Below the pieces are notes generated by a model, which worked only from the letters and a program-made list of their open reading frames with translations, was not told the DNA's origin and did not search any database. Both the position numbers and the translations under genes were made by a program. 64,000 bases of DNA, taken from the NCBI RefSeq assembly GCF_041276405.1, contig NZ_JBGGGT010000002.1, positions 372,001 through 436,000 on the forward strand, written 5' to 3'. The stretch comes from Microvirga sp. TS319 (GTDB lineage: Bacteria; Pseudomonadota; Alphaproteobacteria; Rhizobiales; Beijerinckiaceae). Positions 47,936 through 58,269 of this stretch are shown here, piece after piece; positions within the stretch are counted from its first letter, which is position 1, and each line of letters begins with the position of its first letter.

Positions 47936-48292
47936 TTTATGCTCTACGAGCCTCGCTGGTTCTTAAGCCCACGCGATATTGCAAGCCAATGTTCACCGAA
48001 CGGGCTCAACGCCCACCGTTCGCGTGGCAAACCGTCTGTTGTTCAGCCAGAGCCGATCGAGCGCCTGACTATCCTTCAGTATCGGGTTCAGATGATCGCG
48101 CCCGGCTGTTCAAAAGCCCCTGCCTGCGCGATGGATATCGTTTGGTCTTCCGTCATGTCCCCCTCAGGGGCTGCCGTTTTCTTCCGACCGAGGACGATGT
48201 CTATGATCGAATCTAGCGGGTTCCTCTCGGTCCAACAAGCCATTTTTCAGCTTTTACCCCTTCCTGAGGCAAGAATGCCTCACCCAGCACGG
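47936..48292. other. Intergenic region without recognised gene
   Basis: 357 bp between the prmC stop and the DUF4167 start, both on the minus strand. It should hold the DUF4167 promoter. No element of either repeat family and no clear terminator was found. Confidence 0.5.
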
Positions 48293-49147
48293 TCACGTTC
48301 GCCTCATGGCGACGCATCGGGGATTGTCAGATAGATCGTGTGTCACCTTCAGGATGTCAAGGGCATGGATGGCGGCCAGGCTGCGCAGGGCCTCGGCCTG
48401 ATCGAAGCCGATCTCGACGACCAGGAGCCCGCCGGGGACCAGGAGGCGTTCGGCGTCTCCGAGGAGGACCCGGTAGGGAGCAAGGCCATCCGGACCGCCG
48501 TCGAGAGCCAGCAGCGGGTCGTGCTCGCGCACCTCCCGGTCCAGGGTCGGGATCACCGGCGAGGCGATATAGGGCGGGTTGGAGACGATCAGGTCGAAGC
48601 GGCCGGCGATCGCGTCAGCCCAGTGGGAGAGGGCGAAAAGGCTGCGCTCGCCTACGCCGTTCCTCCAGGCGTTCCCGCGGGCGGTTCTCAGGGCTCCAGG
48701 CGACAGGTCCACGCCGAGGCCGGTGGCCCGGGGCAACTCGTGCAGGAGCGCCACCAGAAGACAGCCCGATCCCGTGCCGAAATCCGCCATCAGCAACGGC
48801 GCCTGCCGGTCGGGGAGCAGTGCGAGGGTGGTCTCCACCACCGTTTCCGTATCCGGGCGCGGCACCAGGGTCTCGGGCGACAGGGCAAAGGGCAGTCCCC
48901 AGAATTCCCGCTCGCCGACGATGCGCGCCACAGGCTCGTGACCGAGGCGGCGGCGGGTCGTGGCCTCCAGGCGCCGGATCTCCTCGGCGGTCAGCGGAAC
49001 CTCGGGACGGGCCACAAGCTCCATCGCCGGAATGCCGAGCACGGACAGGAGCATGAGCCGCGCGTCGAGAGCGGCCGTTTCGAAGCCTGCATCCGAGAGG
49101 GTCCGGCGCAGGTTCTTCAATGCCTGGACGCGGGTGAGGGCGGTCAA
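48293..49147 (-). CDS. prmC: Release-factor glutamine methyltransferase
   Basis: A 284-residue SAM-dependent enzyme that methylates the Gln of the GGQ loop in RF1 and RF2. The N-terminal helical domain precedes ADFGTGSGCLLVALL (SAM loop) and the catalytic SNPPYIA. It overlaps the fosX-like gene by 4 bp and shares the operon with prfA, its substrate's gene. Confidence 0.93.
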   Translation of the reverse strand: MTALTRVQALKNLRRTLSDAGFETAALDARLMLLSVLGIPAMELVARPEVPLTAEEIRRLEATTRRRLGHEPVARIVGEREFWGLPFALSPETLVPRPDTETVVETTLALLPDRQAPLLMADFGTGSGCLLVALLHELPRATGLGVDLSPGALRTARGNAWRNGVGERSLFALSHWADAIAGRFDLIVSNPPYIASPVIPTLDREVREHDPLLALDGGPDGLAPYRVLLGDAERLLVPGGLLVVEIGFDQAEALRSLAAIHALDILKVTHDLSDNPRCVAMRRT

Positions 49148-49671
49148 GCGGCGATGCCCCGGCGATACCGTTCGAGCCGCTCGTCCAGGGTGCCGGTATG
49201 CAGTTCGAACAGGTGATTGTCGTGGTCGTAGAAATAGAGCGAATGGCCCTCGCCATCGACGCGCGGGCGCGACTCGCGCAGCTCCAGCGCATCGTGCGAA
49301 ACAGTAGCCCCGGTTTTTCGCCAGAACGATGCGCTCTTTCTAAGAAGGGAGCATCGGATTGATCCCAGAAGTGGATTCCACTTTTGGGTCCGATGCTCCA
49401 GGCCGAGGCGTTCGATGCGGGCGCGATAATCGCCGATGGCCGTCGCCGGGATCTTGAAGGCGATGTGGTTGTAGCTGCGCGAGGGCAGGCTCTCGCCCTC
49501 CATCACGGCGATCCACTGGCCGCCGACGATGAAGAATTTCTCGCGCGAGAGGGAGAAGGTCTCGTCGCCGGAAGAGTAGATTTCCTGTCCGTCGAGAACG
49601 TGGCTCATGATCGCGCTTATTCGGGCCAGGTCGCTGGTGATGAGCGTGATATGGCTCAGGCCTTCGATCAC
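49144..49671 (-). CDS. fosX: FosX-like fosfomycin hydrolase with in-frame palindromic insertion
   Basis: A 175-residue VOC-fold protein. It matches FosX, which opens the fosfomycin epoxide with water using Mn(II): SHIT with His7, SREKFF with catalytic Glu44, YNHIAF with His69, and [10 protein letters not shown] with Glu156 (Glu118 without the insert). Residues 93-130 are foreign to the family: they are translated from a 112 bp palindromic element plus a 2 bp duplication. Removing 114 bp between the two CTGGAG copies rejoins ERLGLE to [12 protein letters not shown], giving 137 residues, the usual length. The gene overlaps prfA and prmC by 4 bp each. Whether the enlarged protein is active is unknown. 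Confidence 0.85.
   Translation of the reverse strand: MIEGLSHITLITSDLARISAIMSHVLDGQEIYSSGDETFSLSREKFFIVGGQWIAVMEGESLPSRSYNHIAFKIPATAIGDYRARIERLGLEHRTQKWNPLLGSIRCSLLRKSASFWRKTGATVSHDALELRESRPRVDGEGHSLYFYDHDNHLFELHTGTLDERLERYRRGIAA
49287..49398. repeat. Palindromic element, copy 9, inside the fosX-like CDS
   Basis: B-A unit of 112 bp: GCGCATCGTGCGAAACAGTA ... GAACGATGCGC, spacer, GAGCATCGGATTGATCCC ... GGGTCCGATGCTC. Flanks are CA on each side, within the 7 bp direct repeat GCTCCAG (49281-49287 and 49395-49401). On the minus strand no stop occurs in the gene's frame. Confidence 0.9.
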
Positions 49672-50756
49672 GCGGCCTGATCCTGAGCGGCGAGCTGAGC
49701 GGCCTGATGCTCGGTGATGAGCGCGTCGATGAGTTCGTCGAGCGCGTTGCCGGCGATCACCTCTTCGAGCTTGTAGAGGGTGAGGTTGATCCGGTGATCC
49801 GTGACGCGCCCTTGCGGGAAATTGTAGGTCCGGATGCGCTCGGAGCGGTCGCCGGAGCCGACCTGCGACTTGCGGTCGGCGGCACGCGCAGCGTCCTTGG
49901 CCGTGCGCTCCGCGTCGTAGAGGCGCGAGCGCAGAAGCCCCATGGCGCGGGCGCGGTTCTTGTGCTGCGAACGCTCGTCCTGCACGAACACCACGGTGCC
50001 GGTCGGAAGATGCGTGATGCGGATCGCGGATTCGGTCTTGTTCACGTGCTGACCGCCCGCTCCCTGGGCGCGCATGGTCTCGATCTTCAGATCGGCGTCG
50101 TTGAGAACGATGTCGACGTCCTCGGCCTCCGGCAGAACCGCGACGGTCGCGGCGGAGGTGTGGATGCGCCCTTGCGTTTCGGTATCGGGCACGCGCTGGA
50201 CGCGGTGCACGCCGCTCTCGAACTTCAGGCGTGCGAACACGCCGCGCCCCTTGATCTCGGCGACCACTTCCTTGTAGCCGCCGGCCGTGCCCTCGCTCTC
50301 TGATACGATCTCGACCTTCCAGCCCTTCAGGTCCGCATAGCGCGTGTACATGCGCAGGAGATCGCCCGCGAAGAGGGCCGCCTCGTCGCCGCCCGTGCCA
50401 GCGCGGATTTCGAGGATCGCGCTCTTCTCGTCGGCCTCGTCCTTGGGCAGCAGCATGATGCGCAGATCCTGCGCCGCCTTTTCGAGGTCCTCGCGCGCCT
50501 GCGGCAGCTCTTCCTCGACGAGCTTGCGCATCTCGGAATCGGTCGACGGATCGTCGATCAGCGCTTCGAGCCCGTTCAGGTTGTCCTCCATGGCGTGATA
50601 GGCGCGGATCGCGCCCGCGACTCCGTCGAGCTCCGCGAGCTCGCGCGAGAGCGCCACGAAGGTTTCCGGATCGGGGCCGGCATTGAGCGTCGCCGTGATG
50701 ATGTCATGGCGGGCCAGGATGGCGTTCAGGCGGTCGGAGGGAGGAGCGATCGTCAT
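49668..50756 (-). CDS. prfA: Peptide chain release factor 1
   Basis: A 362-residue RF1 reading UAA and UAG. The GGQ catalytic loop is at residues 234-236 ([17 protein letters not shown]) and the codon-recognition region is in the preceding domain. Length and motif position agree with other RF1 proteins. TGATG overlap with ptsP and ATGA overlap with the fosX-like gene. Confidence 0.96.
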   Translation of the reverse strand: MTIAPPSDRLNAILARHDIITATLNAGPDPETFVALSRELAELDGVAGAIRAYHAMEDNLNGLEALIDDPSTDSEMRKLVEEELPQAREDLEKAAQDLRIMLLPKDEADEKSAILEIRAGTGGDEAALFAGDLLRMYTRYADLKGWKVEIVSESEGTAGGYKEVVAEIKGRGVFARLKFESGVHRVQRVPDTETQGRIHTSAATVAVLPEAEDVDIVLNDADLKIETMRAQGAGGQHVNKTESAIRITHLPTGTVVFVQDERSQHKNRARAMGLLRSRLYDAERTAKDAARAADRKSQVGSGDRSERIRTYNFPQGRVTDHRINLTLYKLEEVIAGNALDELIDALITEHQAAQLAAQDQAA

Positions 50757-53023
50757 CAGACGGGAATACCACGGGTTTCCGCGAAATGGGCAAGCTTCGG
50801 GCGCAGCGTATCGCCGCTCCCTGCATGCTCCAGCTCTTCGTGAAGAAAGGTTTCGAGCTCGCTCACGTCAAGGGCGAGGAGCATGGCTTTGACCGGCCCG
50901 ATGGAGGCTGGAGACATGGACAGCGAGCGGAAGCCCAGGCCGAGCAGAGTCATCGCTTCGAGGGGGCGTCCGCCGATCTCTCCGCACAATGTCGCGAGGC
51001 AGCCGGAGGCCTTCGCCTGCTCGGCCACGAGCCGCAGGGCCCGCAGCATGGGCGTGCTCAGCGGATCGAAGCGATCCGCCACGCGCCGGTTCTCCCGGTC
51101 GATGGCGAAGAGAAACTGCATCAGGTCGTTCGAGCCGATGGAGATGAAATCGGCGCGGTCGCAGATTTCCTTGAGCTGGAAAAGGAGCGAGGGCACCTCC
51201 AGCATCACGCCGAGCTTCAGGTCGGACGGGAGGGCGTGGCCATGGTGCGAGAGATAGCTCTTTTCGCGCTCCACGATGGCGCGCGCGCGCTCGAACTCGT
51301 CGCAGGTCGCCACCATGGGGAACATGATCTTCAGGGGGCGTCCGGTGGCGGCCTTCAGGAGCGCGCGGACCTGGGCCCGCAGCAGGCCCGGCCGGTCGAG
51401 GCCAATTCGGATCGCGCGCCAGCCGAGAGCCGGGTTCTCCTCCTCGACCGCCTGCATGTAGGGCAGGATCTTGTCGCCGCCGATGTCGAGGGTCCGGAAA
51501 GTGACCGGCCGGTCGCCGGCTTCCGCGAACACGGCGCTGTAGAGCGCCTGCTGATCGGAGGCCGAGGGCATCCTCTCGGCGATCATGAACTGCAATTCGG
51601 TGCGGAACAGGCCGACGCCCGCAGCCCCGGTTTCCGAGAGGTGGGGCAGGTCGACCAGAAGGCCTGCGTTGAGCTGCAGGGCGATCTCGATCCCGTCTCT
51701 GGTGACGGAGGGCACGTTGCGGAGCTTCTGATACTGCTCCTGGCGCTTGGCGCGAAGCCGCGCCTTCTCGGCATAGGCCGCCTCCACGTCGGCGCTGGGG
51801 CGGATCTGCACCTCGCCCGCGGCGCCGTCGACGATGATCGCGTCGCCCGGCTCGGTGATCGACGTGGCATTCTGCACCTCGCCCACGGCCGGGATGCCGA
51901 GGGCCCGCGCCACGATGGCGATGTGGCTCGTGGGACCGCCTTCCTCGAGCACGAGGCCGCGCAGGCGCGAGCGGTCGTAATCCAACAGGGCCGCCGGCCC
52001 CATGGAGCGGGCCACGATGATGGCGTTCTCGGGCAGGGATCCGCGCTCGGCCACCATGTCGCGCCCCACGAGGCGGAAGAGCAGCCGGTTGGCGAGATCG
52101 TCGAGATCGTGCAGGCGCTCCCGCAGATAGGGGTCGGTCTGGCGCAGCATGCGGGCGCGGTTGTCGGACTGGACCCGCTCCACGGCCGCTTCCGCCGTGA
52201 GGCCGGAAGCCACCGCCTCTCGCATGCGGCGGAGCCAGCCCTGGTCATGCGCGAACATGCGGAAGGTTTCGAGGACTTCCCGGTGCTCGCCGTGATGGGC
52301 CACGTCGCCGCGTTCGATCAGCTCGTCGATGGAGGTGCGGACCTGGGCGATGGAATCGTCCAGGCGCTGCAGTTCCGCCTCGACGTTCTCGGCGATCAGG
52401 TTCTTGATGACGACACGCGGCTCGTACAGCACCACGTAGCCGAGGCCCACGCCGTCGGCGAGCGCCATGCCCTTCTGGTAGACAGGGCGGCGCAGCGCGA
52501 TGCCGGTCTCGACCGGAGCGAGGGCCTGCAGCTCGCCCGTCGCCAGCATCTCGGCCACCACCATGGCGGTGGTCTGAAGCGCCTCGACCTCTTCTTCCGT
52601 ATAGACGCGATAGGTGCGGTTCTGGACGACGAGGACGCCGAGGGTGTTGCCCGCCCGGAGCAGCGGGACGCCCAGAAAGGCGTGGTAGATCTCTTCGCCC
52701 GTTTCGGGCTTGTAGGAGAAGGCCGGATGGCTCTGGGCATCGGACAGGGCCAGGGGCTCCGCCGTGGATGCGATGAGGCCGACGAGGCCTTCGCCCGAGC
52801 GCATGATCGTCTGGTGGACCGCTTCCCGGTTCAGGCCTTCCGTGGCGAACAGCTCGAGGACGCCATCGCCGCGCAGGACATAGACGGAGCACACCTCCGC
52901 CACCATGTTGGCGGCGATTTGGATGACGATTCTGTCAAGGCGGTCCTGCGCCCCCACCGGCTCCGCCATAATCTCGCGGAGGCGGCGCAGCAGAAGGCGC
53001 GGACCGCCGGGAGCACTTGGCAT
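50756..53023 (-). CDS. ptsP: PTS enzyme I-Ntr (PtsP)
   Basis: A 755-residue protein with a GAF domain (residues ~20-160, [18 protein letters not shown]) followed by enzyme I: the phosphohistidine swivel [17 protein letters not shown] with His367 and the PEP-binding barrel ([24 protein letters not shown]). It phosphorylates NPr in the nitrogen PTS, which signals nitrogen and metabolic state in alphaproteobacteria. First gene of the ptsP-prfA-fosX-prmC run. Confidence 0.93.
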   Translation of the reverse strand: MPSAPGGPRLLLRRLREIMAEPVGAQDRLDRIVIQIAANMVAEVCSVYVLRGDGVLELFATEGLNREAVHQTIMRSGEGLVGLIASTAEPLALSDAQSHPAFSYKPETGEEIYHAFLGVPLLRAGNTLGVLVVQNRTYRVYTEEEVEALQTTAMVVAEMLATGELQALAPVETGIALRRPVYQKGMALADGVGLGYVVLYEPRVVIKNLIAENVEAELQRLDDSIAQVRTSIDELIERGDVAHHGEHREVLETFRMFAHDQGWLRRMREAVASGLTAEAAVERVQSDNRARMLRQTDPYLRERLHDLDDLANRLLFRLVGRDMVAERGSLPENAIIVARSMGPAALLDYDRSRLRGLVLEEGGPTSHIAIVARALGIPAVGEVQNATSITEPGDAIIVDGAAGEVQIRPSADVEAAYAEKARLRAKRQEQYQKLRNVPSVTRDGIEIALQLNAGLLVDLPHLSETGAAGVGLFRTELQFMIAERMPSASDQQALYSAVFAEAGDRPVTFRTLDIGGDKILPYMQAVEEENPALGWRAIRIGLDRPGLLRAQVRALLKAATGRPLKIMFPMVATCDEFERARAIVEREKSYLSHHGHALPSDLKLGVMLEVPSLLFQLKEICDRADFISIGSNDLMQFLFAIDRENRRVADRFDPLSTPMLRALRLVAEQAKASGCLATLCGEIGGRPLEAMTLLGLGFRSLSMSPASIGPVKAMLLALDVSELETFLHEELEHAGSGDTLRPKLAHFAETRGIPV

Positions 53024-53126
53024 GAGCGTTTACGTTCCCGTCCTTCGGAGCCGGCAAAGCGAACCGGCGGTGGTGCCTTAAGTGTTGCAGCCCGACCGAC
53101 CAGCCGTCAATCGGGCTGCTCACCGA

Positions 53127-54365
53127 TTAGGCCTTGTCCAGGCCGTATAGCGAGTGAAGCGTGCGGACGGCAAGCTCCGTATAGGCCGAGTCGATCAGAA
53201 CGGAGAACTTGATCTCCGAGGTGGTGATCGCCCGGATGTTGATGCCCTTGTCCGCCAAGGCCTTGAAAGCCCGGGCCGCCACGCCGGCATGGCTGCGCAT
53301 GCCCACTCCGATGGCCGAGACCTTCACCACGTCGGTGGCGCCCTGAAGATCGCGGAACTCGATCTCGTTTTTGTGAGCGTTGAGGACGGTGCAAGCCCGC
53401 TCGTACTCGGCCGACGGGACCGTGAAGGTGATGTCCGTGGTGGTGGTGTCGTCCGAAACCACCTGGATGATCATGTCCACGTTGATGTTGGCGTCCGCCA
53501 GGGGCACGAAGATCGAGGCGGCAATGCCCGGCTTGTCGGCCACATTCCGCAACGTAATCTGGGCTTCGTCGCGCGAATAGGCGATGCCCGTGACAACCTG
53601 CTGTTCCATGATGTCTTCCTCGTCGCAGATGAGGGTGCCGAGCTTGGGGTCGGCGGGATCGTCGAAGCTGGAGCGGACATAGGTCGGAACCCGGTGCATC
53701 ATGGCGAGCTCGACCGAGCGCACCTGGAGCACCTTGGCCCCGAGGGAGGCCATCTCCAGCATTTCCTCGTAGGACACCTTATCCAGGCGCTGTGCCTTGG
53801 GCACGATGCGAGGATCGGTGGTATAGACGCCGTCCACATCCGTATAGATGTCGCAGCGCTCGGCCCCGATGGCGGCGGCCAGCGCCACGGCGCTGGTATC
53901 CGAGCCGCCACGGCCGAGGGTCGTGACGCGGCGGGTCTCCTGGTGAAGGCCCTGGAAGCCGGATACGACGGCGACCTCGCCCTTCTTCTCGAAGCTTTCG
54001 ATGATGCTCGAGCCGTCGATATCGACGATTCGCGCCGTTCCGTGGGCGCTCGAAGTCATGATCGGGATCTGCCAGCCCTGCCAGGAGCGGGCCTTGACGC
54101 CCATTTCCTGCAAGGCGATGGCGAGCAGCCCCGACGTAACCTGTTCGCCCGAGGCGACGACCACGTCGTATTCCTTGGCGTCGTAGAGAGCATGGGCATC
54201 CTTCACCCAGCCGACCAGCTCATTGGTCTTGCCGGCCATGGCCGAGACCACGACGGCCACGTCGTACCCGGCCTCGACCTCGCGTTTGACATGCCGCGCC
54301 ACGTTACGGATGCGCTCTACATTGGCGACGGATGTACCGCCGAACTTCATGACAAGACGGGGCAT
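53127..54365 (-). CDS. lysC: Aspartate kinase
   Basis: A 412-residue enzyme phosphorylating aspartate in Lys/Thr/Met synthesis. N-terminal kinase domain with LVMKFGGTSVANVERI and GRGGSDTSAVALAA, then two ACT domains (~265-400; VADKPGIAASIFVPLADANI) expected to sense lysine and threonine. Monofunctional, with no homoserine dehydrogenase part. Confidence 0.95.
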   Translation of the reverse strand: MPRLVMKFGGTSVANVERIRNVARHVKREVEAGYDVAVVVSAMAGKTNELVGWVKDAHALYDAKEYDVVVASGEQVTSGLLAIALQEMGVKARSWQGWQIPIMTSSAHGTARIVDIDGSSIIESFEKKGEVAVVSGFQGLHQETRRVTTLGRGGSDTSAVALAAAIGAERCDIYTDVDGVYTTDPRIVPKAQRLDKVSYEEMLEMASLGAKVLQVRSVELAMMHRVPTYVRSSFDDPADPKLGTLICDEEDIMEQQVVTGIAYSRDEAQITLRNVADKPGIAASIFVPLADANINVDMIIQVVSDDTTTTDITFTVPSAEYERACTVLNAHKNEIEFRDLQGATDVVKVSAIGVGMRSHAGVAARAFKALADKGINIRAITTSEIKFSVLIDSAYTELAVRTLHSLYGLDKA

Positions 54366-54442
54366 GCGAAGAAGGCCGTTAGGTTAAGGGAAAAATTTTG
54401 CCCTTCGCGAGTTCGGAAAGGCGCGTATACATGACGGTAGGG

Positions 54443-54463
54443 CCGCGCGCTGTCAACGCGCGG
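54443..54463. promoter_or_regulatory. Inverted repeat in the lysC-ubiG divergent region
   Basis: CCGCGCG-CTGTCAA-CGCGCGG, a perfect 7 bp inverted repeat with a 7 bp spacer between the divergent genes. It could be an operator or a leader hairpin; no regulator is identified. Confidence 0.3.
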
Positions 54464-54495
54464 AAATCATTTCTTCGGACGAGGAATTTTATCTT

Positions 54496-55239
54496 ATGGC
54501 TCACGGCGCATCCACGACCATCGATCCGGCCGAAGTCGCCCGTTTCGAAAAGATCGCCGCGACGTGGTGGGATCCGAGCGGCCCCATGAAGGTCCTACAC
54601 CGGTTCAACCCGGTACGGCTGGCCTATATCCGGGACGAGGCCTGCCGCCGGTTCGGGCGCGACCCGCGCTCCGCCCGCTCGCTCGAGGGGCTGACGATCC
54701 TCGACGTGGGCTGCGGCGGCGGGGTCCTGTCGGAGCCGCTGGCGCGCCTTGGGGCCGGCGTGACGGGGCTCGACCCGGCGCCCACCAACATCTCGGTGGC
54801 CCGCCTCCATGCGGAGCGGGCCGGGGTGCCGGTCGACTTCCGCAACGAAACCGTCGAGGCGGTGGTGGCGCGGGGCGAGCGCTTCGACGTCGTTCTCGCC
54901 ATGGAGGTGGTGGAGCACGTGGCGGACGTGCAGGCCTTCGTGACGGCCTGTACCCAGGCCGTGAAGCCGGGCGGCTGCCTTGTCATGGCGACGATCAACC
55001 GGACGCTGCGCTCCTTCGCGTCCGCCATCGTGGGGGCCGAGTACATCCTCCGCTGGCTGCCGAAGGGCACCCATGAATGGGACAGGTTCGTCACTCCGGA
55101 CGAACTCTCCGACGCCATCAGGCAGGCGGGCTTTTCCGTGAACGACCTCACCGGCGTCGGGTACAATCCCTTGCGGGACAGCTGGTCCCTCTCGCAGGAT
55201 CTGTCCGTCAACTACATGCTTCTGGCCTCGCGGACCTGA
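54496..55239 (+). CDS. ubiG: Ubiquinone O-methyltransferase
   Basis: A 247-residue SAM-dependent methyltransferase catalysing both O-methylations of ubiquinone synthesis. Family features: [22 protein letters not shown] loop [26 protein letters not shown] and the C-terminal VGYNPL. The 3' end overlaps nhaA on the opposite strand by 28 bp. Confidence 0.94.
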   Translation: MAHGASTTIDPAEVARFEKIAATWWDPSGPMKVLHRFNPVRLAYIRDEACRRFGRDPRSARSLEGLTILDVGCGGGVLSEPLARLGAGVTGLDPAPTNISVARLHAERAGVPVDFRNETVEAVVARGERFDVVLAMEVVEHVADVQAFVTACTQAVKPGGCLVMATINRTLRSFASAIVGAEYILRWLPKGTHEWDRFVTPDELSDAIRQAGFSVNDLTGVGYNPLRDSWSLSQDLSVNYMLLASRT

Positions 55240-56426
55240 AGCCTTTCGCGCGGGGCGACGCTGAGAAGCGCGTAGCCTGCCAGGGCGGAGAGGGCCGAGC
55301 CCATGAGCACGCCGATCTTGGTGGCGCTGGTGAGGTCCGGGTTGTCCGGGAAGGCGAGAGCGCCGATGAACAGGCTCATAGTGAAGCCGATGCCGCAGAG
55401 CAGCGCCACGCCGTAGCATTGCAGCCGCGTGGCGCCCGCCGGCACATCGGCTAAGCCCAGACGGATCGCCGCCCACGCGAAGGAATAGACGCCCGCCTGC
55501 TTGCCGATGAACAAGCCCAGAGCGATGCCGAGGGGCAGGGGGCTGAGCAGGGCATCGAGGGACAGGCCCGAGAGCGGAACGCCCGCATTGGCGAGGCCGA
55601 AGATCGGGATGACGCCATAGGCCACGGGTCCATGGAGCGCATGCTCCAGGCGGTGCAGCGGCGCATCCTCCGCGCGTGTCTTCTTCGGGGCGGCCTGTAG
55701 CGGGATGGTGAGCGCCAGGGCGACGCCCGCCAGCGTGGCGTGAATGCCCGATTGCAGCACGAAGAACCACAGCACCGCGCCCACGAGCAGGTAGGGCATG
55801 AGGTGCGTGACGTTGAAGCGGTTGAAGGCCACCAGCACCGCGAGACAGAGCGCGGCCCCACCCAGCATCGTAAGCGAGAGATCGGTCGTATAGAACAGCG
55901 CGATGATCACGATCGCCCCGAGATCGTCCAGGATGGCGAGCGCCGTCAGGAAGATCTTGAGGGAGGTGGGCACGCGCGATCCCAGGACCGCCAGCACGCC
56001 GAGTGCGAAGGCGATGTCCGTGGCGGTCGGGATCGCCCAGCCTTGATGGAATTGCGGCTCGTTGCGCGTGACGACGAGAAACACGAGGGCAGGCACGATC
56101 ATGCCGCCGAGCGCCGCGATGCCGGGCAGGATTCGGCGCGGCCAGGTGGAGAGCTGTCCGTCCAGCATCTCGCGCTTGATCTCGAGCCCGACCAGCAGGA
56201 AGAACACCGCCATCAGAGCATCGTTGATCCAGTGCAGGACGCTGAGGCCGGCCACGTAGGTCTTCAGAATTCCGAAATAGGCCTCTGACAGGGGAGAGTT
56301 GGCGAGAACGAGGGCGATCACCGTCACGCCCATGAGGATCATGCCGCCCGATGCCTCGCTGTCGAAGAACTGGCGCATCAACGACGCGCGACGCTTCGGC
56401 GGTACGGTCCTGCCCGGCTGATCCAT
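55212..56426 (-). CDS. nhaA: Na+/H+ antiporter NhaA
   Basis: A 404-residue membrane antiporter of twelve helices: [46 protein letters not shown] and [15 protein letters not shown] with the paired Asp ion-binding residues. It expels Na+ in exchange for H+ at high pH or salt. The ATG at 56426 has AAGGAGG upstream; the GTG at 56444 is less likely. Confidence 0.93.
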   Translation of the reverse strand: MDQPGRTVPPKRRASLMRQFFDSEASGGMILMGVTVIALVLANSPLSEAYFGILKTYVAGLSVLHWINDALMAVFFLLVGLEIKREMLDGQLSTWPRRILPGIAALGGMIVPALVFLVVTRNEPQFHQGWAIPTATDIAFALGVLAVLGSRVPTSLKIFLTALAILDDLGAIVIIALFYTTDLSLTMLGGAALCLAVLVAFNRFNVTHLMPYLLVGAVLWFFVLQSGIHATLAGVALALTIPLQAAPKKTRAEDAPLHRLEHALHGPVAYGVIPIFGLANAGVPLSGLSLDALLSPLPLGIALGLFIGKQAGVYSFAWAAIRLGLADVPAGATRLQCYGVALLCGIGFTMSLFIGALAFPDNPDLTSATKIGVLMGSALSALAGYALLSVAPRERLQVREARSM

Positions 56427-56598
56427 GCTTTCATCCTCCTTCACCCAAACCGGTCATACGATGAAAGGTTCGGTATGGAAGCGCGAAGGTCCCGCCGTCC
56501 CATCACAAAACCAGGAGCAACTCTGCTCCTCGCGCCATGAGCTCCTCGGGGCCAAGCCATTGATTGACTCGCGAAAATCCATCCGTGATGGTGCGCGC

Positions 56599-57435
56599 AT
56601 GCTCGCTCCTGTTCTCCTCTTTCACACGCGCGCCTCGCTCCGGAAGGATCTGGAACGCTTCGGGATTCGAACGGGAGACACCGTCATGGTGCACGCGGCC
56701 ATGAGTCGGGTGGGGCGGCTGCTCAACGGGCCGGACGCGCTCATCGGGGCCCTCCTCGATGCGGTCGGGCCCTCCGGCACGATCCTCGCCTATACCGACT
56801 GGGACGGGGCTTACGACGAATTGCTGGACGCGGACGGGCGCATACTGCCGGAATGGCGCGATCACATTCCGCCCTTCGATCCTGCGGCCTCCCGGGCCAT
56901 CCGTGACAATGGCGTGCTCGCGGAGTTCATCCGCACGACACCGGGCGCGCGGCGCAGCGGCAACCCGGGAGCTTCGGTCGCTGCCATCGGCGCCCGCTCC
57001 GACTGGCTCACCGTCGCCCATCCCCTCAATTACGGCTACGGGGAGGGAAGCCCCCTCGCCAAGCTCGTGGAGGTCGGCGGCAAGGTTCTGATGGTCGGGG
57101 CCCCGCCCAACACGATGACGCTTCTTCATCACGCCGAGCACTTGGCGCGTCTTCCGAACAAGCGCCTGCGCCGCTACGAGGTGCCGTTCGCCACAGCCAT
57201 GGGAGTGGAATGGCGCCTCCTGGAGGAATTCGATACCTCGCAGCCCGTCGCGCCCGGTCTCGACGACGAGGCTTTCGCCCTGATCGTGCGAGACTTCCTC
57301 GCGAGCGGGATGGGTGCGCAGGGCCTGATCGGCGAGGCAAAATCCGTGCTCGTCGATGCGGGGCCTGTCTGCGCATTCGCTGTCGCATGGCTCGAACGCC
57401 ATGCCGGTGGCGTGGGAGGCCGGACGGGAGAATAG
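56599..57435 (+). CDS. AAC(3)-family N-acetyltransferase
   Basis: A 278-residue protein of the antibiotic_NAT family: LERFGIRTGDTVMVHAAMSR, NPGASVAAIG, AHPLNYGYGEGSP and LLHHAEHLA with the catalytic His. Known members acetylate the 3-amino group of aminoglycosides; chromosomal relatives may have other substrates. The start is uncertain: 56599 is the last Met before the conserved domain and no good ribosome-binding site is visible; 56461 would add 46 unlike residues. Confidence 0.78.
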   Translation: MLAPVLLFHTRASLRKDLERFGIRTGDTVMVHAAMSRVGRLLNGPDALIGALLDAVGPSGTILAYTDWDGAYDELLDADGRILPEWRDHIPPFDPAASRAIRDNGVLAEFIRTTPGARRSGNPGASVAAIGARSDWLTVAHPLNYGYGEGSPLAKLVEVGGKVLMVGAPPNTMTLLHHAEHLARLPNKRLRRYEVPFATAMGVEWRLLEEFDTSQPVAPGLDDEAFALIVRDFLASGMGAQGLIGEAKSVLVDAGPVCAFAVAWLERHAGGVGGRTGE

Positions 57436-57474
57436 GACACCCTGTGATAGACGGGGATCGACACCGAGCCGGCG

Positions 57475-57996
57475 TCAGGATGCCAAGGTCGGTTTAGGCC
57501 TCCGCCTGGTGCCGAGGATCGTCTCGAGCGTGATGGGCCGGTAGTTCCACACATCCACCCCCACGTCGTATTGCCGCGTCTGGGGCTTCAACTTGCCGTG
57601 CGAGTGGCCGTGCAGATCGACCCAGCCGCGGCCCATGTTCTTCCAGGTGCGGAATGCATAATGGCACATCACCACGAAGCGGCCGCCGACGTTCAGCTCC
57701 GCATAGGTCTGCACGTCGGCCCACCCCTTGGCGGCGAGCGTTGCCGGGCCGTCGTTGTTGCCGACGATCAGATGCTTGTGCCCATTGAGTCTGGAGAGCA
57801 GTTCGTCGATGCGTTCCGGGCGGGCGTGCAGGGCGAAATCGCCGAGGTGCCAGACCTCGTCGTCCGGCGCGACAGTCTCGTTCCAATAGGCGACGAGCGC
57901 CTCGTCATGCTCGGGAATCGTCTTGAACGGGCGCTTGTCGATCCGCAGCACCCGCGGGTCGCCGAAATGAGTGTCGCTGGTGAAGAATACCGCCAA
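57475..57996 (-). CDS. Calcineurin-like metallophosphoesterase
   Basis: A ~173-residue phosphoesterase with binuclear metal motifs TSDTHFGDPRVL, HLGDFAL, IVGNNDGP, MCHYAFRTW and DLHGHSHG. Homologues start at a Met just before VFFTSDTHFG; here that position is TTG at 57996 after a GGGGCGG. An ATG at 58095 would add 33 residues without similarity. Substrate unknown. Confidence 0.8.
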   Translation of the reverse strand: MAVFFTSDTHFGDPRVLRIDKRPFKTIPEHDEALVAYWNETVAPDDEVWHLGDFALHARPERIDELLSRLNGHKHLIVGNNDGPATLAAKGWADVQTYAELNVGGRFVVMCHYAFRTWKNMGRGWVDLHGHSHGKLKPQTRQYDVGVDVWNYRPITLETILGTRRRPKPTLAS

Positions 57997-58269
57997 GGGA
58001 CCGCCCCTGCCACGCTTCAGGAGGAAATGGAGCGGCGAGCGCGAAGGTCGAGAGCCGTAAAGCTCCGTTCCGGGCAGCGATGGCGCGCGCCGCATCGGAA
58101 TTGATAGGACAATAAGGCAATAAGCCTATTTACCTAGCGTAAGATTGTGTTATCGCCACGGGGGCATCCAGGGAAGCCGAGACAATAAAAGTCACAAACA
58201 GCTAGTCTCGCCGGAACTCGGGTGCGGCCGGCAGGACCATCCTGCTGCATTCAAAACCCTGGGGCTCTC

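Noticed and set aside
54366..54495. Lysine riboswitch upstream of lysC
   Set aside because: The region is only 130 bp and shared with the divergent ubiG; no lysine-element core was seen, just a short inverted repeat.
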